A stretch of 64,000 bases of DNA from Candidatus Brocadia sp. (lineage in GTDB: Bacteria; Planctomycetota; Brocadiia; Brocadiales; Brocadiaceae), in assembly GCA_021646415.1 (NCBI GenBank), contig SOEU01000002.1, positions 62,001-126,000 on the forward strand. The letters run 5' to 3'. The position numbers and the translations under genes are program-made. This document shows, piece by piece, positions 54,211-63,548 of this stretch. Position 1 is the stretch's first letter; each line of letters opens with the position of its first letter. Below the pieces are notes generated by a model, which was not told the DNA's origin, did no database searches, and worked only from the letters and a program-made list of their open reading frames with translations.

Positions 54211-55339
54211 TTTTCTTCTCTGCAAATGTCTGTGTAATTTTTTCTTGTTCTAATCTGATATTGTTTTGTCGCAAATGATTGTAAAGGTTTAATTCTGTTT
54301 TTGTAAGTCGTTGCAAAGTTTGGTTCGTTGCCGGTCTGCCTTCTCCGCTTTTGAAACTTGCCAAAGTTTCATCGTCCATCATAACCGCAATTGTGTTTGT
54401 GAAATATGTCCTGAACTGATTGAGGATTTGAAACCCCGGCGCATCTATATCTCCCCAATAGTAAAATTGTTTGCTCTTTAACCAATCAATGTCTTTCAGG
54501 TAACTCACATTAAAACCCCCGCCACTCCAAATTGCAATTGTCTTTGGCAGGCAGGGAAGTGTAAGAAAATTCATCAGGTTCTCTGCAACAAAAATGTTGT
54601 CGCAATGAGAATTAAAATTGTTGAACTCCGAAAGCGTTAATGAAATGTCTGTTGCTGATTCAATTGGAGAAAGACGGTTGTCCAAAAATCTAATTCTAAT
54701 TAATGGCTCTGAATATTTCAGATTGAAACGCTTTTCAAATTTCTTTTCGTTTTGATTGATTTGCTCTGGAATCATAAATTCCAAAACCGATTGAATCACA
54801 CTTTCATTTTCAGAAATATATTTGGTGTGAATGTCAATTGGCAGTTGCCTGATGTATAAGCCAGGTTTCGGATTTGCCAAAAAATATTTGCAAACTTTCA
54901 AGGTATCAAACCAAGTGTCATGTTCAATCAACCTTGTAGGATTTGCTTTTATCCATTCGAGAAGCATCGGCAATTCTTGAATTACCAGTGAGTAATTTTT
55001 TTGAAATGTTTCATACTCCTTTTGCTTTCCTGTTATTCGCAAATAATCATCAATGCTTTCTATAATAATTTTTTCAGGAACTTGCTGCTTGCCGATTTTA
55101 TCAAATTGTCTATCTTCCAAAACCAATTTGTAACCATATTTATTATTTTCTCTTGAATGGCTTTGCAGTAAATGAATGGAATTTTTGTAAGTGGAAAGGT
55201 TGCTCAAAATATCTTTTGAACTTACTTTGCCAATCCTGTTTATTTCCCTCGGAAAATATGATGTAGAGTTACTGGAAGAGAGCAAAACACCTTTCCACCA
55301 ACCTAAGCATTGTTCTTGTATTTCCTTTGGAGTTATCAT
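54167..55339 (-). CDS. jetD: Wadjet protein JetD, Toprim-type nuclease subunit, 390 aa
   Basis: JetD is the nuclease of Wadjet, which cuts circular plasmid DNA after the SMC-like motor has extruded it. The N-terminal region (about 1-200) fits DUF3322. The C-terminal DUF2220/Toprim-like region has the acidic residues expected: Glu in VAENLMNF (about 253), WSGGGF (about 271) and YYWGDIDAPG (about 294-302), then MMDDETL. These match the metal site of topoisomerase-primase folds. It is last in the operon, 18 bases after jetC. All key residues I can see are intact. Confidence 0.88.
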   Translation of the reverse strand: MITPKEIQEQCLGWWKGVLLSSSNSTSYFPREINRIGKVSSKDILSNLSTYKNSIHLLQSHSRENNKYGYKLVLEDRQFDKIGKQQVPEKIIIESIDDYLRITGKQKEYETFQKNYSLVIQELPMLLEWIKANPTRLIEHDTWFDTLKVCKYFLANPKPGLYIRQLPIDIHTKYISENESVIQSVLEFMIPEQINQNEKKFEKRFNLKYSEPLIRIRFLDNRLSPIESATDISLTLSEFNNFNSHCDNIFVAENLMNFLTLPCLPKTIAIWSGGGFNVSYLKDIDWLKSKQFYYWGDIDAPGFQILNQFRTYFTNTIAVMMDDETLASFKSGEGRPATNQTLQRLTKTELNLYNHLRQNNIRLEQEKITQTFAEKKIKKLFQEHPSYYDK

Positions 55340-55357
55340 TGATCGACTTCTATTACC

Positions 55358-58300
55358 TCAATTCTGTTGATGAGTTGCTTGATGTAAATGCTTCTTTTCT
55401 TTATATTCTTCAACGGTCAAGTTTAGCACTTCAGAATTATTTCCATCTGTGTTTGAAACATAATGAACGGAATTGATGTAGTTCTCAATGACATGAATCT
55501 TCTGTAACGGTGTTACAATGAGCAACTGTAAATTAAGTTTCTTGAAAAGCCCTAAACCAAACTGTGTGCTTTCATCATCGCCGCGGCCAAATGCTTCATC
55601 AATTACAACAAACCGGAATGATTTGCTTTTAGGTTCGCCATAAGACAAACCAAACTGATAAGCCAAAGCAGAAGCTAAAATTGTGTATGCTAATTTTTCT
55701 TTCTGTCCACCAGATTTACCAGATGTTCCTGCGTAGAACTCTTTTTCTATATTGTCGGATAAATATTTTTCACTGGCGTTAAAAATGAACCAATTTCGAA
55801 CGTCGGTTACTTTGTTTGTCCAATCAATCTGCTTGCTATCGTTACTGCTGAAACGGTCTAAAATCTTTTTGACTTTTTCAAATCTTTCCTCGGTGTAAGC
55901 ATCGGTAGTATCAAAAATATTGCTGTAACATTCTTTTAGCTCCTCTCTGAAATATTTTAAGTCCTGATCTCGGTTTCTGTCATCCAATAAGGTGATATAT
56001 GTCCCCTTATTAAACTCTATTTCTCTTAGGTGTTTGTTAATCTCACCGATTTTCTCTTTGATAGATTTGAAATGAATATCAAGTTTATTATCAAAGGCAA
56101 CAATATCATTGATAGTATTTTCATTCAACATCTTTTTGAATCTTTCTTCGTGTTTGGGTAATCCGTCTTGAAGTATTTTCTCCAATTTATCTAAATATTC
56201 GCCTCTTGATTCAATTTCAGCCAATAAATCCGATGAGTCAGCAGTAAACTCCTTTTTATATTCCTGCATCTGCTTAATGATTTTGTCTCTTACATTGGCC
56301 TGCTTGCCTGAAATAGATTTTCGTTCCTCATTTTTTGATTTCAAAAAACTTTCCCTGGCTTTATCAATATTTTTTGCTGTTAACGAAACTTCTTTCAGTT
56401 CTTCATCAATAACTGGATAGAATCGTTGTCTTTCGTTCTCAAGAAGAATCGCAACTGTCAGTTTACAATCTTCAATTTCTTCGGTGTTCCCATTTATTTC
56501 ATCATCAAGCTTTCCTTTTTCTTCATACAATTTTGATTTTTGTTTATCCAGTTCTGAAATCTCACCTTGATTAGTTTCTAATTGCCTCTGCAATGTTTTC
56601 AAAATATCATTACTGCTTTCTAAACTGTTTTTCTCCTGTTCAAGCGCTGCAATAGCTTTTACTTCATCTTGCCAGTTAATTTCATTCCAATTTTTAAAGG
56701 CAATTACTTGATTAAGTTTACTATCAAGTGTGTTATTGTTCCTGATTTCCGTTTTCAATAAGGAAAGTGATTTGTCAATTTCATTTTTCTCATTCCGCAA
56801 TTCATTTAAGTGCTTCGCAACCGCAAGAATTTTTTCTTTGTTAGTCCAACCCAAAACAAAATTTCTTCTGTCCCATAAATCACTTCGGTCATCTTTTATG
56901 TGTCGCTGATTTCCTCTTTTGAATTGTCCCTCCATTGTTATTACATTTCCTTGTCGCTGAAATTCTTCAAGCGGAACACATCGTAAGTTAAAACGCTGTT
57001 GCAGTTCAAGCTGCAACCAGTTTTCAAAAGGTGAATCAGGTTTTATATCAATCTTATTTACTACCGAATCAGGGTCAATAACATTTTGAAAATTGTTTTG
57101 CCTCACGTTGTGGGGCACTTTAAAATATTCAAACCTCATGCCTCTGTTTTTATTATCTTTGAGTTTCCTTGCATTCACATACTCGCTGACTTGCTTGTAA
57201 TGCCTTTCAGGAACTAACAAACTGATTCCAAAACCTCTCAAAAGTCTTTCTAGTGAACCTTCCCAATCTTTTTCATTTTCGTTCACTTTCATCAATTCGC
57301 CTGCAAATGGTATTTCTTCTTCATCAATTTCTAAATCATCCGCTAACTCTTTTCTGATATTTAAAATCTCCAATGGAATTTGATTCACTCTGCTTTGCAA
57401 TGATTCCAGTTCTTTGCTCTCAGCCTCAATGTTTTCTTCAACAAGAGTTTTCTTACCTGAAAGAGTTCCATGCTTGCCTAAAATTTCTTGGTGCTTTGTT
57501 TCAAGCCCTCTCTGTTTTTGTTCCGCCGCTTTTAGATTTCTGTAAAACGTTTGGTCGGTGTTTGCAGTTTGTAAATCACAAACCAACGTGAGTTCGGTAT
57601 ACTGTTTGTGTTTTTCTTTTTTATTGTCTCGTAGTTTTCCTTTTTGTTCGACTTCAACTGCAATTTGCTCTAACCTTGCACCTCCATTGTTGCGTATATC
57701 CTGCTTTATCTGGTTTACAGCCTCTCTTTTTTCTAACAAATCAAGTTCAAGTTTTTCAAGTTGGTTAGCAAGTTGATTCAATTTTCTTTTGCACGATACT
57801 ACTTCTTCTTCAAGTAAAGTAATTTTCTTTGAGGCAAAGTAGCTTGGTGCTGACTGAACGATATTGTCAATCTCCTGAATCCGTTTTTCAAATTCTGTAT
57901 AACTCTTGCATAAATCAACCAATGGTCTGAGAACGTCCCTTTGTTTTCTTGCATCAATTACTGCTGCATAAGCTTTGTTCAAATCAGCAAAGCGTTTTTT
58001 GAGTTCTTCAATTTGTGTCTTGATGTCGGTTCGTTCTAACATTTGTTCTCTCACAAACGAAGTCAAGCTGCTAACTGATTTCATTGAAACAGTTTGATAA
58101 AACAAATCAATTGCTTTATCGGAATTCATCCCAAATAAATGTCGGAATCTTTGGCTGTATGATGAAAAGTTATCGTCAAATAAATCAATGTAGTTGTGCT
58201 GCTTCAATCTCTTTCTAAGTTCTCTTGCATCTTCAATGTTCGTGAAATATTCCTTAATGGTTAATGGGTGAATGCTAATAAGCAGAAGTTTTTGGTGTTT

Positions 58301-58738
58301 ATCATTCTCAATCCAAAACACTTGTGCTAAAGTAATATTGGAACTGTAACCCGTGTTAGTAAAGTTCGCCAAAACAACTGAAAAGGTTGAATCGCTTGCA
58401 TCTCTATATCTGAGTGTTAAAGCTTTTATCTTCGATTCCTCTGAACAATCGTTTTTTGAACCGTAATTTCCTTTGATGTAAGAAACTAAATTCCGTTCTC
58501 TGCGTTCAGCACCGGCTGCTTTATTAAAAGTAATCTTGTCATGTGGAACGATTAAACAAGTGAGTGCATCTACCAGTGTTGATTTTCCTGAACCAATTGA
58601 ACCAGTCAACAAAGAATTATTTCCGCTTGGCTCTATTCGCCAAATCTTGCCATGAAAAGTTCCCCAGTTCAGCAATTCCATGTATTGCAAACGGAAACCT
58701 ATCTGTGAATTGTCCTTACTGAATTCAAGTTCGTTCAT
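55358..58738 (-). CDS. jetC: Wadjet protein JetC, SMC/MukB-like ATPase, 1126 aa
   Basis: JetC is the condensin-like motor of Wadjet. The N-terminal ATPase half has Walker A GSIGSGKSTLVDAL (about residue 46), preceded by the MELLNWGTFHG strand common to this group. Long coiled coils (about 250-450 and 650-950) surround a hinge-like middle (about 470-640, with FGISLLVPERHYKQVS). The C-terminal half has the ABC signature KSGGQKEKLAYTILASAL (about 1009) and Walker B FRFVVIDEAFGRGDDES. Length is normal for JetC type I. It overlaps jetB by 4 bases (ATGA). The coding DNA is visibly more AT-rich than lpxB or the FNT genes. Confidence 0.92.
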   Translation of the reverse strand: MNELEFSKDNSQIGFRLQYMELLNWGTFHGKIWRIEPSGNNSLLTGSIGSGKSTLVDALTCLIVPHDKITFNKAAGAERRERNLVSYIKGNYGSKNDCSEESKIKALTLRYRDASDSTFSVVLANFTNTGYSSNITLAQVFWIENDKHQKLLLISIHPLTIKEYFTNIEDARELRKRLKQHNYIDLFDDNFSSYSQRFRHLFGMNSDKAIDLFYQTVSMKSVSSLTSFVREQMLERTDIKTQIEELKKRFADLNKAYAAVIDARKQRDVLRPLVDLCKSYTEFEKRIQEIDNIVQSAPSYFASKKITLLEEEVVSCKRKLNQLANQLEKLELDLLEKREAVNQIKQDIRNNGGARLEQIAVEVEQKGKLRDNKKEKHKQYTELTLVCDLQTANTDQTFYRNLKAAEQKQRGLETKHQEILGKHGTLSGKKTLVEENIEAESKELESLQSRVNQIPLEILNIRKELADDLEIDEEEIPFAGELMKVNENEKDWEGSLERLLRGFGISLLVPERHYKQVSEYVNARKLKDNKNRGMRFEYFKVPHNVRQNNFQNVIDPDSVVNKIDIKPDSPFENWLQLELQQRFNLRCVPLEEFQRQGNVITMEGQFKRGNQRHIKDDRSDLWDRRNFVLGWTNKEKILAVAKHLNELRNEKNEIDKSLSLLKTEIRNNNTLDSKLNQVIAFKNWNEINWQDEVKAIAALEQEKNSLESSNDILKTLQRQLETNQGEISELDKQKSKLYEEKGKLDDEINGNTEEIEDCKLTVAILLENERQRFYPVIDEELKEVSLTAKNIDKARESFLKSKNEERKSISGKQANVRDKIIKQMQEYKKEFTADSSDLLAEIESRGEYLDKLEKILQDGLPKHEERFKKMLNENTINDIVAFDNKLDIHFKSIKEKIGEINKHLREIEFNKGTYITLLDDRNRDQDLKYFREELKECYSNIFDTTDAYTEERFEKVKKILDRFSSNDSKQIDWTNKVTDVRNWFIFNASEKYLSDNIEKEFYAGTSGKSGGQKEKLAYTILASALAYQFGLSYGEPKSKSFRFVVIDEAFGRGDDESTQFGLGLFKKLNLQLLIVTPLQKIHVIENYINSVHYVSNTDGNNSEVLNLTVEEYKEKKHLHQATHQQN

Positions 58739-59298
58739 TCGGCTTTTTGCATAGCATAAGTTTTTAGTTTTTCCAAAGAATCTTTTACTACATCAGCATT
58801 TACAAAGGCTTTTATGATTCGGCTAACTTCATATTGGTCGTCTTCGGTTTTCATTTTTCGCAAAAATCCTTCTTCAATTACTTTTTCAATCGCTGCTTTA
58901 ATTTGTTTTTCCAGATTGGCTTCGTTAGTTGATTCCTTGCAAAAGGGTTTAACCAAATTCAGGATTTCGTTTTTGGTCAATACAACTTTTGTTGATTCGC
59001 CTTCACTGTCGTTTTCTATCAAATGCTTTCTGAGAAGCAAACACAAAAGTGAAACATGAAAATTCAGTTGTCGTTTCTCAATTAATTTCGGATATGGATC
59101 TTCCTCATCCTCACTTACCCTTTGTTTCAGAAAAGCAAATCCTTCGGATTTGTCAATTACAACATCAAGGTAAATGTCAGCAAAATATTTCTTGATGTCA
59201 GATTCATTAGATAAGAGTTCATCCCAAAGTTTTTCGTTGTGATTGTAAATAATCCCTTTCAGCAAAGCCACTAATATGTTTGAATATGGTTTATTCAT
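58735..59298 (-). CDS. jetB: Wadjet protein JetB, DUF4194 kleisin-associated subunit, 187 aa
   Basis: The sequence fits DUF4194: LLKGIIYNHNEKLWDELL, VVIDKSEGFAFLKQR, then RQLNFHVSLLCLLLRKHL and a winged-helix C-terminus (KVIEEGFLRKM, YEVSRIIKAFVNAD). JetB is the KITE-like subunit that binds JetA and the JetC heads, as MukE does in MukBEF. Its length is typical. It overlaps both neighbours by 4 bases, which points to tight translational coupling. Confidence 0.88.
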   Translation of the reverse strand: MNKPYSNILVALLKGIIYNHNEKLWDELLSNESDIKKYFADIYLDVVIDKSEGFAFLKQRVSEDEEDPYPKLIEKRQLNFHVSLLCLLLRKHLIENDSEGESTKVVLTKNEILNLVKPFCKESTNEANLEKQIKAAIEKVIEEGFLRKMKTEDDQYEVSRIIKAFVNADVVKDSLEKLKTYAMQKAE

Positions 59299-60740
59299 CT
59301 GCTAAAGATAATTTGAGGAACTCTCACTTTGAAATTTTTATTCGTTTTTGAGTTTCTAATCTCAATCACTTCTTGTAATGCCTCATTGACTGTATGCTTG
59401 TTCTTTTCTTTTGATGCTATCTCAACATAAGCTACTACTTCCGCAACTCCTTTTCTAATCTTAAACTCTTTTACAAAATCGGTAAAAGAAATTTGCGATT
59501 TGTGTTTCAAGGCAGTTTTAATATTGTTTTTCAACTCGGCAATGTCAATTTCAAATTGTTCAAATAGCAAATCGTTATTGCCTGTTGATTTTCCTTCTTC
59601 GGGATTGTTGTTTGAGAATTTTATTTTTTGCGGTGGTTTAAATCCTCTCACATCCCAATCGTGAGCTAGCATCAAATCAACTCTTATCGTTTTGTCTAAC
59701 TCCAATAAGGAAAGTTTACTGTAATCTATTTCCGTATTTTCGCTGATAATTTTTAAAACTTCGATGATGTTGTCGTGAATGCGTTTGTTCTCAAAAAAAG
59801 ATTTATGTTCTAAATATTTTCTGAGTTGTTCCAATAAAGAGTTTGTTGTTTTATTGGTTTTGTCTCCTGCATCAACCAGATTGTTTCTGATATTGTCTAT
59901 GCTAAAATTCTCTTTTCGCATTTGCTGAATAACTGGAATGCTCAACACATCTTCAATCATTTTTTCAAATTCGTCTTGCTTGGACTGCGATAAAAGAAAT
60001 TCCCAAAAAGCGAGAAAACTTCTTCCCTGGTCTGTTTCCAACAGGAAATCTTGTTGTTGAAAAAACTCTTCTAACACTTTACCTTTTGTCTGGCTTGTAG
60101 TGATTATCTTCTTTCTGAAATTTCTATCTAAGATTCTAAAGTTTTCCTCTACTTGTCTGAAATCAGCCAGCAAATGTTTTGCAGTTTCTTCTATCAGAAA
60201 ATAATGCTCTTTAATCTGCCTGTCGTCAAGTATATCCATTTTACCATGCTTCACATTTTCAATTTCCTGTTCAATGCTTTTTTTCTTTGCTTCTAATTCC
60301 TTGATTCTTGCAGCGAAATCCCTTTTTGTTTTGGATGAGAGTTCTTTGAGCTTTTCGAAGAGATTTTTTAATCGAGATTCTGTCCCTACAAATTCGGGTT
60401 TGTCCAAATCATCAATCCACTTCAAAGCATTTTCTGTTGCCGGTGTTAACTCGTAAATAGGTTCATCAGAATTTTGAAAATACTTTCTTAGAAATCCTGA
60501 GTTAGTCCAGTCGGTTAAATATTCTTTAGCTTGTTTTGGATAAATCGTTTCATCTCTATTGATGAAAAATAGATAATCTGTTAGCAGAGGAATCAGATCT
60601 TTTTCTGTGATCGTAGCGGCAGAATTGTTGTGTTTGAATGACTTAAAAAGAAAACTGAGAATCAAAGGAGCACTCGTAGCATTTATAAGTTTAACTGTCG
60701 TGTTTGCTTTGAATAGTTGATTTGTTTTTTCAAAAGTCAT
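59295..60740 (-). CDS. jetA: Wadjet protein JetA, DUF3375 kleisin-like subunit, 481 aa
   Basis: The protein fits DUF3375, the type I Wadjet kleisin, comparable to MukF. It has an N-terminal winged-helix region (LLTDYLFFINRD, YLTDWTNSGFLRKYF), a coiled coil (about 125-205) and the motif ETDQGRSFLAFWEFLLS characteristic of the family. It is first in the operon (jetA-B-C-D). No clear Shine-Dalgarno precedes its ATG. Together with the other three genes it makes a complete type I system that is predicted to block small circular plasmids. Confidence 0.88.
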   Translation of the reverse strand: MTFEKTNQLFKANTTVKLINATSAPLILSFLFKSFKHNNSAATITEKDLIPLLTDYLFFINRDETIYPKQAKEYLTDWTNSGFLRKYFQNSDEPIYELTPATENALKWIDDLDKPEFVGTESRLKNLFEKLKELSSKTKRDFAARIKELEAKKKSIEQEIENVKHGKMDILDDRQIKEHYFLIEETAKHLLADFRQVEENFRILDRNFRKKIITTSQTKGKVLEEFFQQQDFLLETDQGRSFLAFWEFLLSQSKQDEFEKMIEDVLSIPVIQQMRKENFSIDNIRNNLVDAGDKTNKTTNSLLEQLRKYLEHKSFFENKRIHDNIIEVLKIISENTEIDYSKLSLLELDKTIRVDLMLAHDWDVRGFKPPQKIKFSNNNPEEGKSTGNNDLLFEQFEIDIAELKNNIKTALKHKSQISFTDFVKEFKIRKGVAEVVAYVEIASKEKNKHTVNEALQEVIEIRNSKTNKNFKVRVPQIIFSR

Positions 60741-61334
60741 TTTATTTTATCGATGAGTAACAATTGTAGGAATAATTATCTTTGCGCATTGGGGCAAAAG
60801 CAAATGTGAAGCAAAATTGCATTGGCTTATACGGTTGATTTGCATTTCTTTTTCTCTATTACCACGTAGACGATTCTGCATTCAATATCTTTGTTAAGCC
60901 CTATGTCGTCGTATTTAGGGTTCAGGCTAGGGGAAAACAGGGCATTCATATTGAGGCTGTTGCAAAAACCTGCTAGACAGCAAAAGCTATACAAGATATA
61001 GTATTGTGTTTCTTGATAAATAGAATATGTTCTATCAAATAATTTATTGCCTTAGTTATTGCGACAAGCTCTATTCCAATTACAAAAATGAGAGACAAAT
61101 ATTATATTGGATTATGAAGTCTGACCCTTCTGGGCTGCGCATTATTTGCGCGCAAACCGCACTCTTGTTTCAGTTACTACTACGAACTGACCCGGCAATT
61201 GATCCGCATAACTCTGGAGCAATTGCAGGAGCGTCTCAATCTTTACAACGGCCCGCACATCATCAAGCCGCAGAAGAACTACGCAACCATTCAGTAACGA
61301 CAGGTCCTGTACACTCATCTACGAGAAAGCGCAT
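60741..61334. other. Right flank of the Wadjet island, degraded sequence
   Basis: No intact gene. Around 61175-61305 a frame on the plus strand reads YYELTRQLIRITLEQLQERL, then NLYNGPHIIKPQKNYATIQ and a stop. It looks like the end of a decayed gene (possibly transposase-like), which I cannot name. The open frame at 61027-61410 in another phase is not believed. The promoter of jetA should lie near 60745-60850. Confidence 0.4.
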
Positions 61335-61568
61335 TTACGCCGACTCCATGATTAACGGCATAAACGTAGTATTTTCCAGCGCCCTGGTGGCAAACAAAAT
61401 ACAGGCTTGAATGTCTTCTCGCATAAGACCTTTATACTCCTGGAGGATTTCCTCCACCGTTGCCCCGTGCGCCAGCAGATTCAGAATGTATTCGACCGTC
61501 AGGCGTGTTCCCCGTATAACAGGCTTTCCAACCATAACTTTGGGATTAGTCGTAATCCGCTCCAGCAA
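61335..61568 (-). CDS. DUF433 antitoxin-like protein, 77 aa
   Basis: The opening ERITTNPKVMVGKPVIRGTR and the helix LLAHGATVEEILQEYKGL are the DUF433 signature. DUF433 proteins are usually antitoxins of PIN-like DUF5615 toxins. The start is TTG with AGGAG 8 bases upstream. The C-terminus (ALENTTFMPLIMESA) is unusual and may be altered, because the family normally ends soon after the ALxYA-type helix. No toxin gene follows on the minus strand, so it is an orphan on the border of the island. Confidence 0.75.
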   Translation of the reverse strand: MLERITTNPKVMVGKPVIRGTRLTVEYILNLLAHGATVEEILQEYKGLMREDIQACILFATRALENTTFMPLIMESA

Positions 61569-61942
61569 TTGTTCGTCTCCTGTGTTTCATTGTAACACCA
61601 CTTGCGCGGGTTCATGCTGCACAACATTTTTTATCTTTCTAATCTGTTTTTTGGCAATAGTACAGTTTAAATCAGACAGCGTCAAGGCCATTTGCGCAAA
61701 AACGATGTTTTGGCAGTGGCAATTTCCATACTCGCGCCGCATGTACGAACTCCTAAGAATACTATCGGTAACCTGCTAAATAAATTTGGCTTTGTCCAGG
61801 AAATTTTTCTGATACTGGAGCGGCTTCAAATTGCACACCTGCAAGGATTCTTACTTATGCCTTTTCCACCCCCTCACCCCCGCCAGCGGGGGACAGTGGT
61901 TAACCTAACTTTCGCAGAAGTTGGGATAAAGTATGTCCCGAT
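61569..61942. other. Intergenic region with GC-rich hairpin repeat
   Basis: No gene seen. CCCCCGCcagcGGGGG near 61873-61888 lies in a phrase (CACCCCCGCCAGCGGGGGAC) that also occurs near 4915. The rest has no recognised feature. Confidence 0.45.
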
Positions 61943-62935
61943 TCAGCACGCTATGGGGATTTGGTATAGACATCTATGAATTTGTTCCGGATGGAAAATC
62001 ATATGTGAAGGACGGTCATGATGCCACTCTCTCCCGTCGGGGACGTGGTGTTCCAGATAAGGCCACTTGCGGAATGGGTCTACCCCTAAAGCCTGGATGA
62101 GTTTCCGGTTGCTCATCGTGACATTTCCTGCCCTCGGGGGCATTGGTCCTGCTTCTCTACGCATGCATCCTTTCAGAAGGTGTGGGACATAACCACCGAC
62201 CTTATTTACAATTTGTCCGATCTGATAGAGGCTGAGATGCCGGTGCGAACCGAGATGATAAATACCCTTCATTTTATTTCCAAGGGTCAGCTCCACGACC
62301 TTATTGAAATCTTCACAATAGAAAGGCGATCGTACTTCATCAAAATATAACGTGGCTGGATTATTTTTTTTAAACCGTGACAGTATCCAATCAATGGCCC
62401 CGGCATGTCCGTTTACGCTGACCCCCATGGGCAGCGATATCCGGAAAATTGCCGCAGACGGATACCTGAGCAGAACAACTTCCTCGGCGATGGCCATAGT
62501 CTTGCCATACATCGTGACGGGGGATACGGGATCCTCTTCCGTGTATAATCCTTCCGGTTTTCCCGGGAATACTAAATCTGTAGAGAGATGAACCAGCCGA
62601 ACTTCATGCCCCCCGATCATTTCCAGCACATTTAAGACCGACTGCACATTCACACGATAGGCCAGCACGGCATTCATCTCACAGGATTTTAAGGCGCAGG
62701 AACCTGCTCCATGCAAAACAGACCTGAACCGCTTCTTTTTCATCAATTCCGCAAGTCCTTTACGGTCTTCTATATCCAGAGGTATAATACCTTCTCCTCT
62801 CAGCGGCCAGTATCGGACGGGACGTATTGCAGTAACGTGGTTTGGGTATTTTGAGTGAAAATACTGAAAGGCACTATAACCGGGCACCCCGGTCACACCG
62901 GTAATTAAAAGCGGTAAAAAAGAAGGTAATGACAT
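61943..62935 (-). CDS. RmlD-like SDR-family nucleotide-sugar reductase, 330 aa
   Basis: The N-terminal NAD(P)-binding motif is LLITGVTGVPGYSAF. The sequence also shows LHGAGSCALKSCEMN, NVQSVLNVLE, LVHLSTDLVFPG and the family-like DPVSPVTMYGKT, as in dTDP-4-dehydrorhamnose reductases. However, the catalytic YxxxK reads YGKTM, so the lysine is replaced by methionine. The start was set at ATG 62935 (GGTGAG 7 bases upstream); the longer frame to 62977 adds 14 residues. It is the last of rmlA-rmlC-this gene. With the missing lysine, its activity as RmlD is doubtful. Confidence 0.7.
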   Translation of the reverse strand: MSLPSFLPLLITGVTGVPGYSAFQYFHSKYPNHVTAIRPVRYWPLRGEGIIPLDIEDRKGLAELMKKKRFRSVLHGAGSCALKSCEMNAVLAYRVNVQSVLNVLEMIGGHEVRLVHLSTDLVFPGKPEGLYTEEDPVSPVTMYGKTMAIAEEVVLLRYPSAAIFRISLPMGVSVNGHAGAIDWILSRFKKNNPATLYFDEVRSPFYCEDFNKVVELTLGNKMKGIYHLGSHRHLSLYQIGQIVNKVGGYVPHLLKGCMRREAGPMPPRAGNVTMSNRKLIQALGVDPFRKWPYLEHHVPDGREWHHDRPSHMIFHPEQIHRCLYQIPIAC

Positions 62936-62983
62936 CGTATCACTCACCAATGTAAGCAATGAGAACGGGCAACACAAATGAAT

Positions 62984-63544
62984 TTATATTTTGAAACGGA
63001 AATTATTATCCGTCTCCTTCAGCAAAGGGAACCGGGCGTCTTTTTCAGACAAAAACGGATTTTTTACGGGCCATGGTATATTTATATCAGGGTCATTCCA
63101 GATAATTCCCCTTTCATTTTCCGGAGAATAGATATTTGTGCATTGATAGGTAATTTCTGCTGTATCAGAGAGCACGCAAAATCCGTGGGCAAACCCTTCG
63201 GGTATATACAGCATTTTCATATTTTCCGATGACAATGTCTCACCCACCCATTTCCCGTAAGAGGGAGACCCTTCCCGTATATCTACAGCAACATCAAAAA
63301 TCTCACCCGATATTACCCGCATGACCTTCCCTTGTGCCATGGGGTTTTTCTGATAGTGGAGCCCTCTCAGCACATTCTTTTCAGATTTCGAGTAGTTGAT
63401 CTGGACGATGTGTTTTGTTATACCACAGTCTGAAAAATCGGGATATTTATAAAGTTCTGCGAAAACGCCCCGGGAGTCGGGAAATACCTTTGGTTCGATT
63501 ACGAGTACGTCTGGTATCTCTAGTTTTTTAAAAGAGAAAGGCAT
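62984..63544 (-). CDS. rmlC: dTDP-4-dehydrorhamnose 3,5-epimerase, 186 aa
   Basis: RmlC epimerises dTDP-4-keto-6-deoxyglucose in dTDP-L-rhamnose synthesis. The cupin protein has the typical order PKVFPDSRGVFAELYKYPDF, QINYSKSEKNVLRGLHYQ with the catalytic histidine, GKVMRVISGEIFDVAVDIR, and YIPEGFAHGFCVLSDTAEITY. Length is normal. It lies between rmlA and the RmlD-like gene on the minus strand with gaps of only a few bases. Confidence 0.95.
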   Translation of the reverse strand: MPFSFKKLEIPDVLVIEPKVFPDSRGVFAELYKYPDFSDCGITKHIVQINYSKSEKNVLRGLHYQKNPMAQGKVMRVISGEIFDVAVDIREGSPSYGKWVGETLSSENMKMLYIPEGFAHGFCVLSDTAEITYQCTNIYSPENERGIIWNDPDINIPWPVKNPFLSEKDARFPLLKETDNNFRFKI

Positions 63545-63548
63545 GCCG

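Noticed and set aside
61027-61410. 127-codon plus-strand frame right of the Wadjet operon
   Set aside because: Composition is not protein-like, another phase reads better as a decayed gene end, and it overlaps the DUF433 gene.
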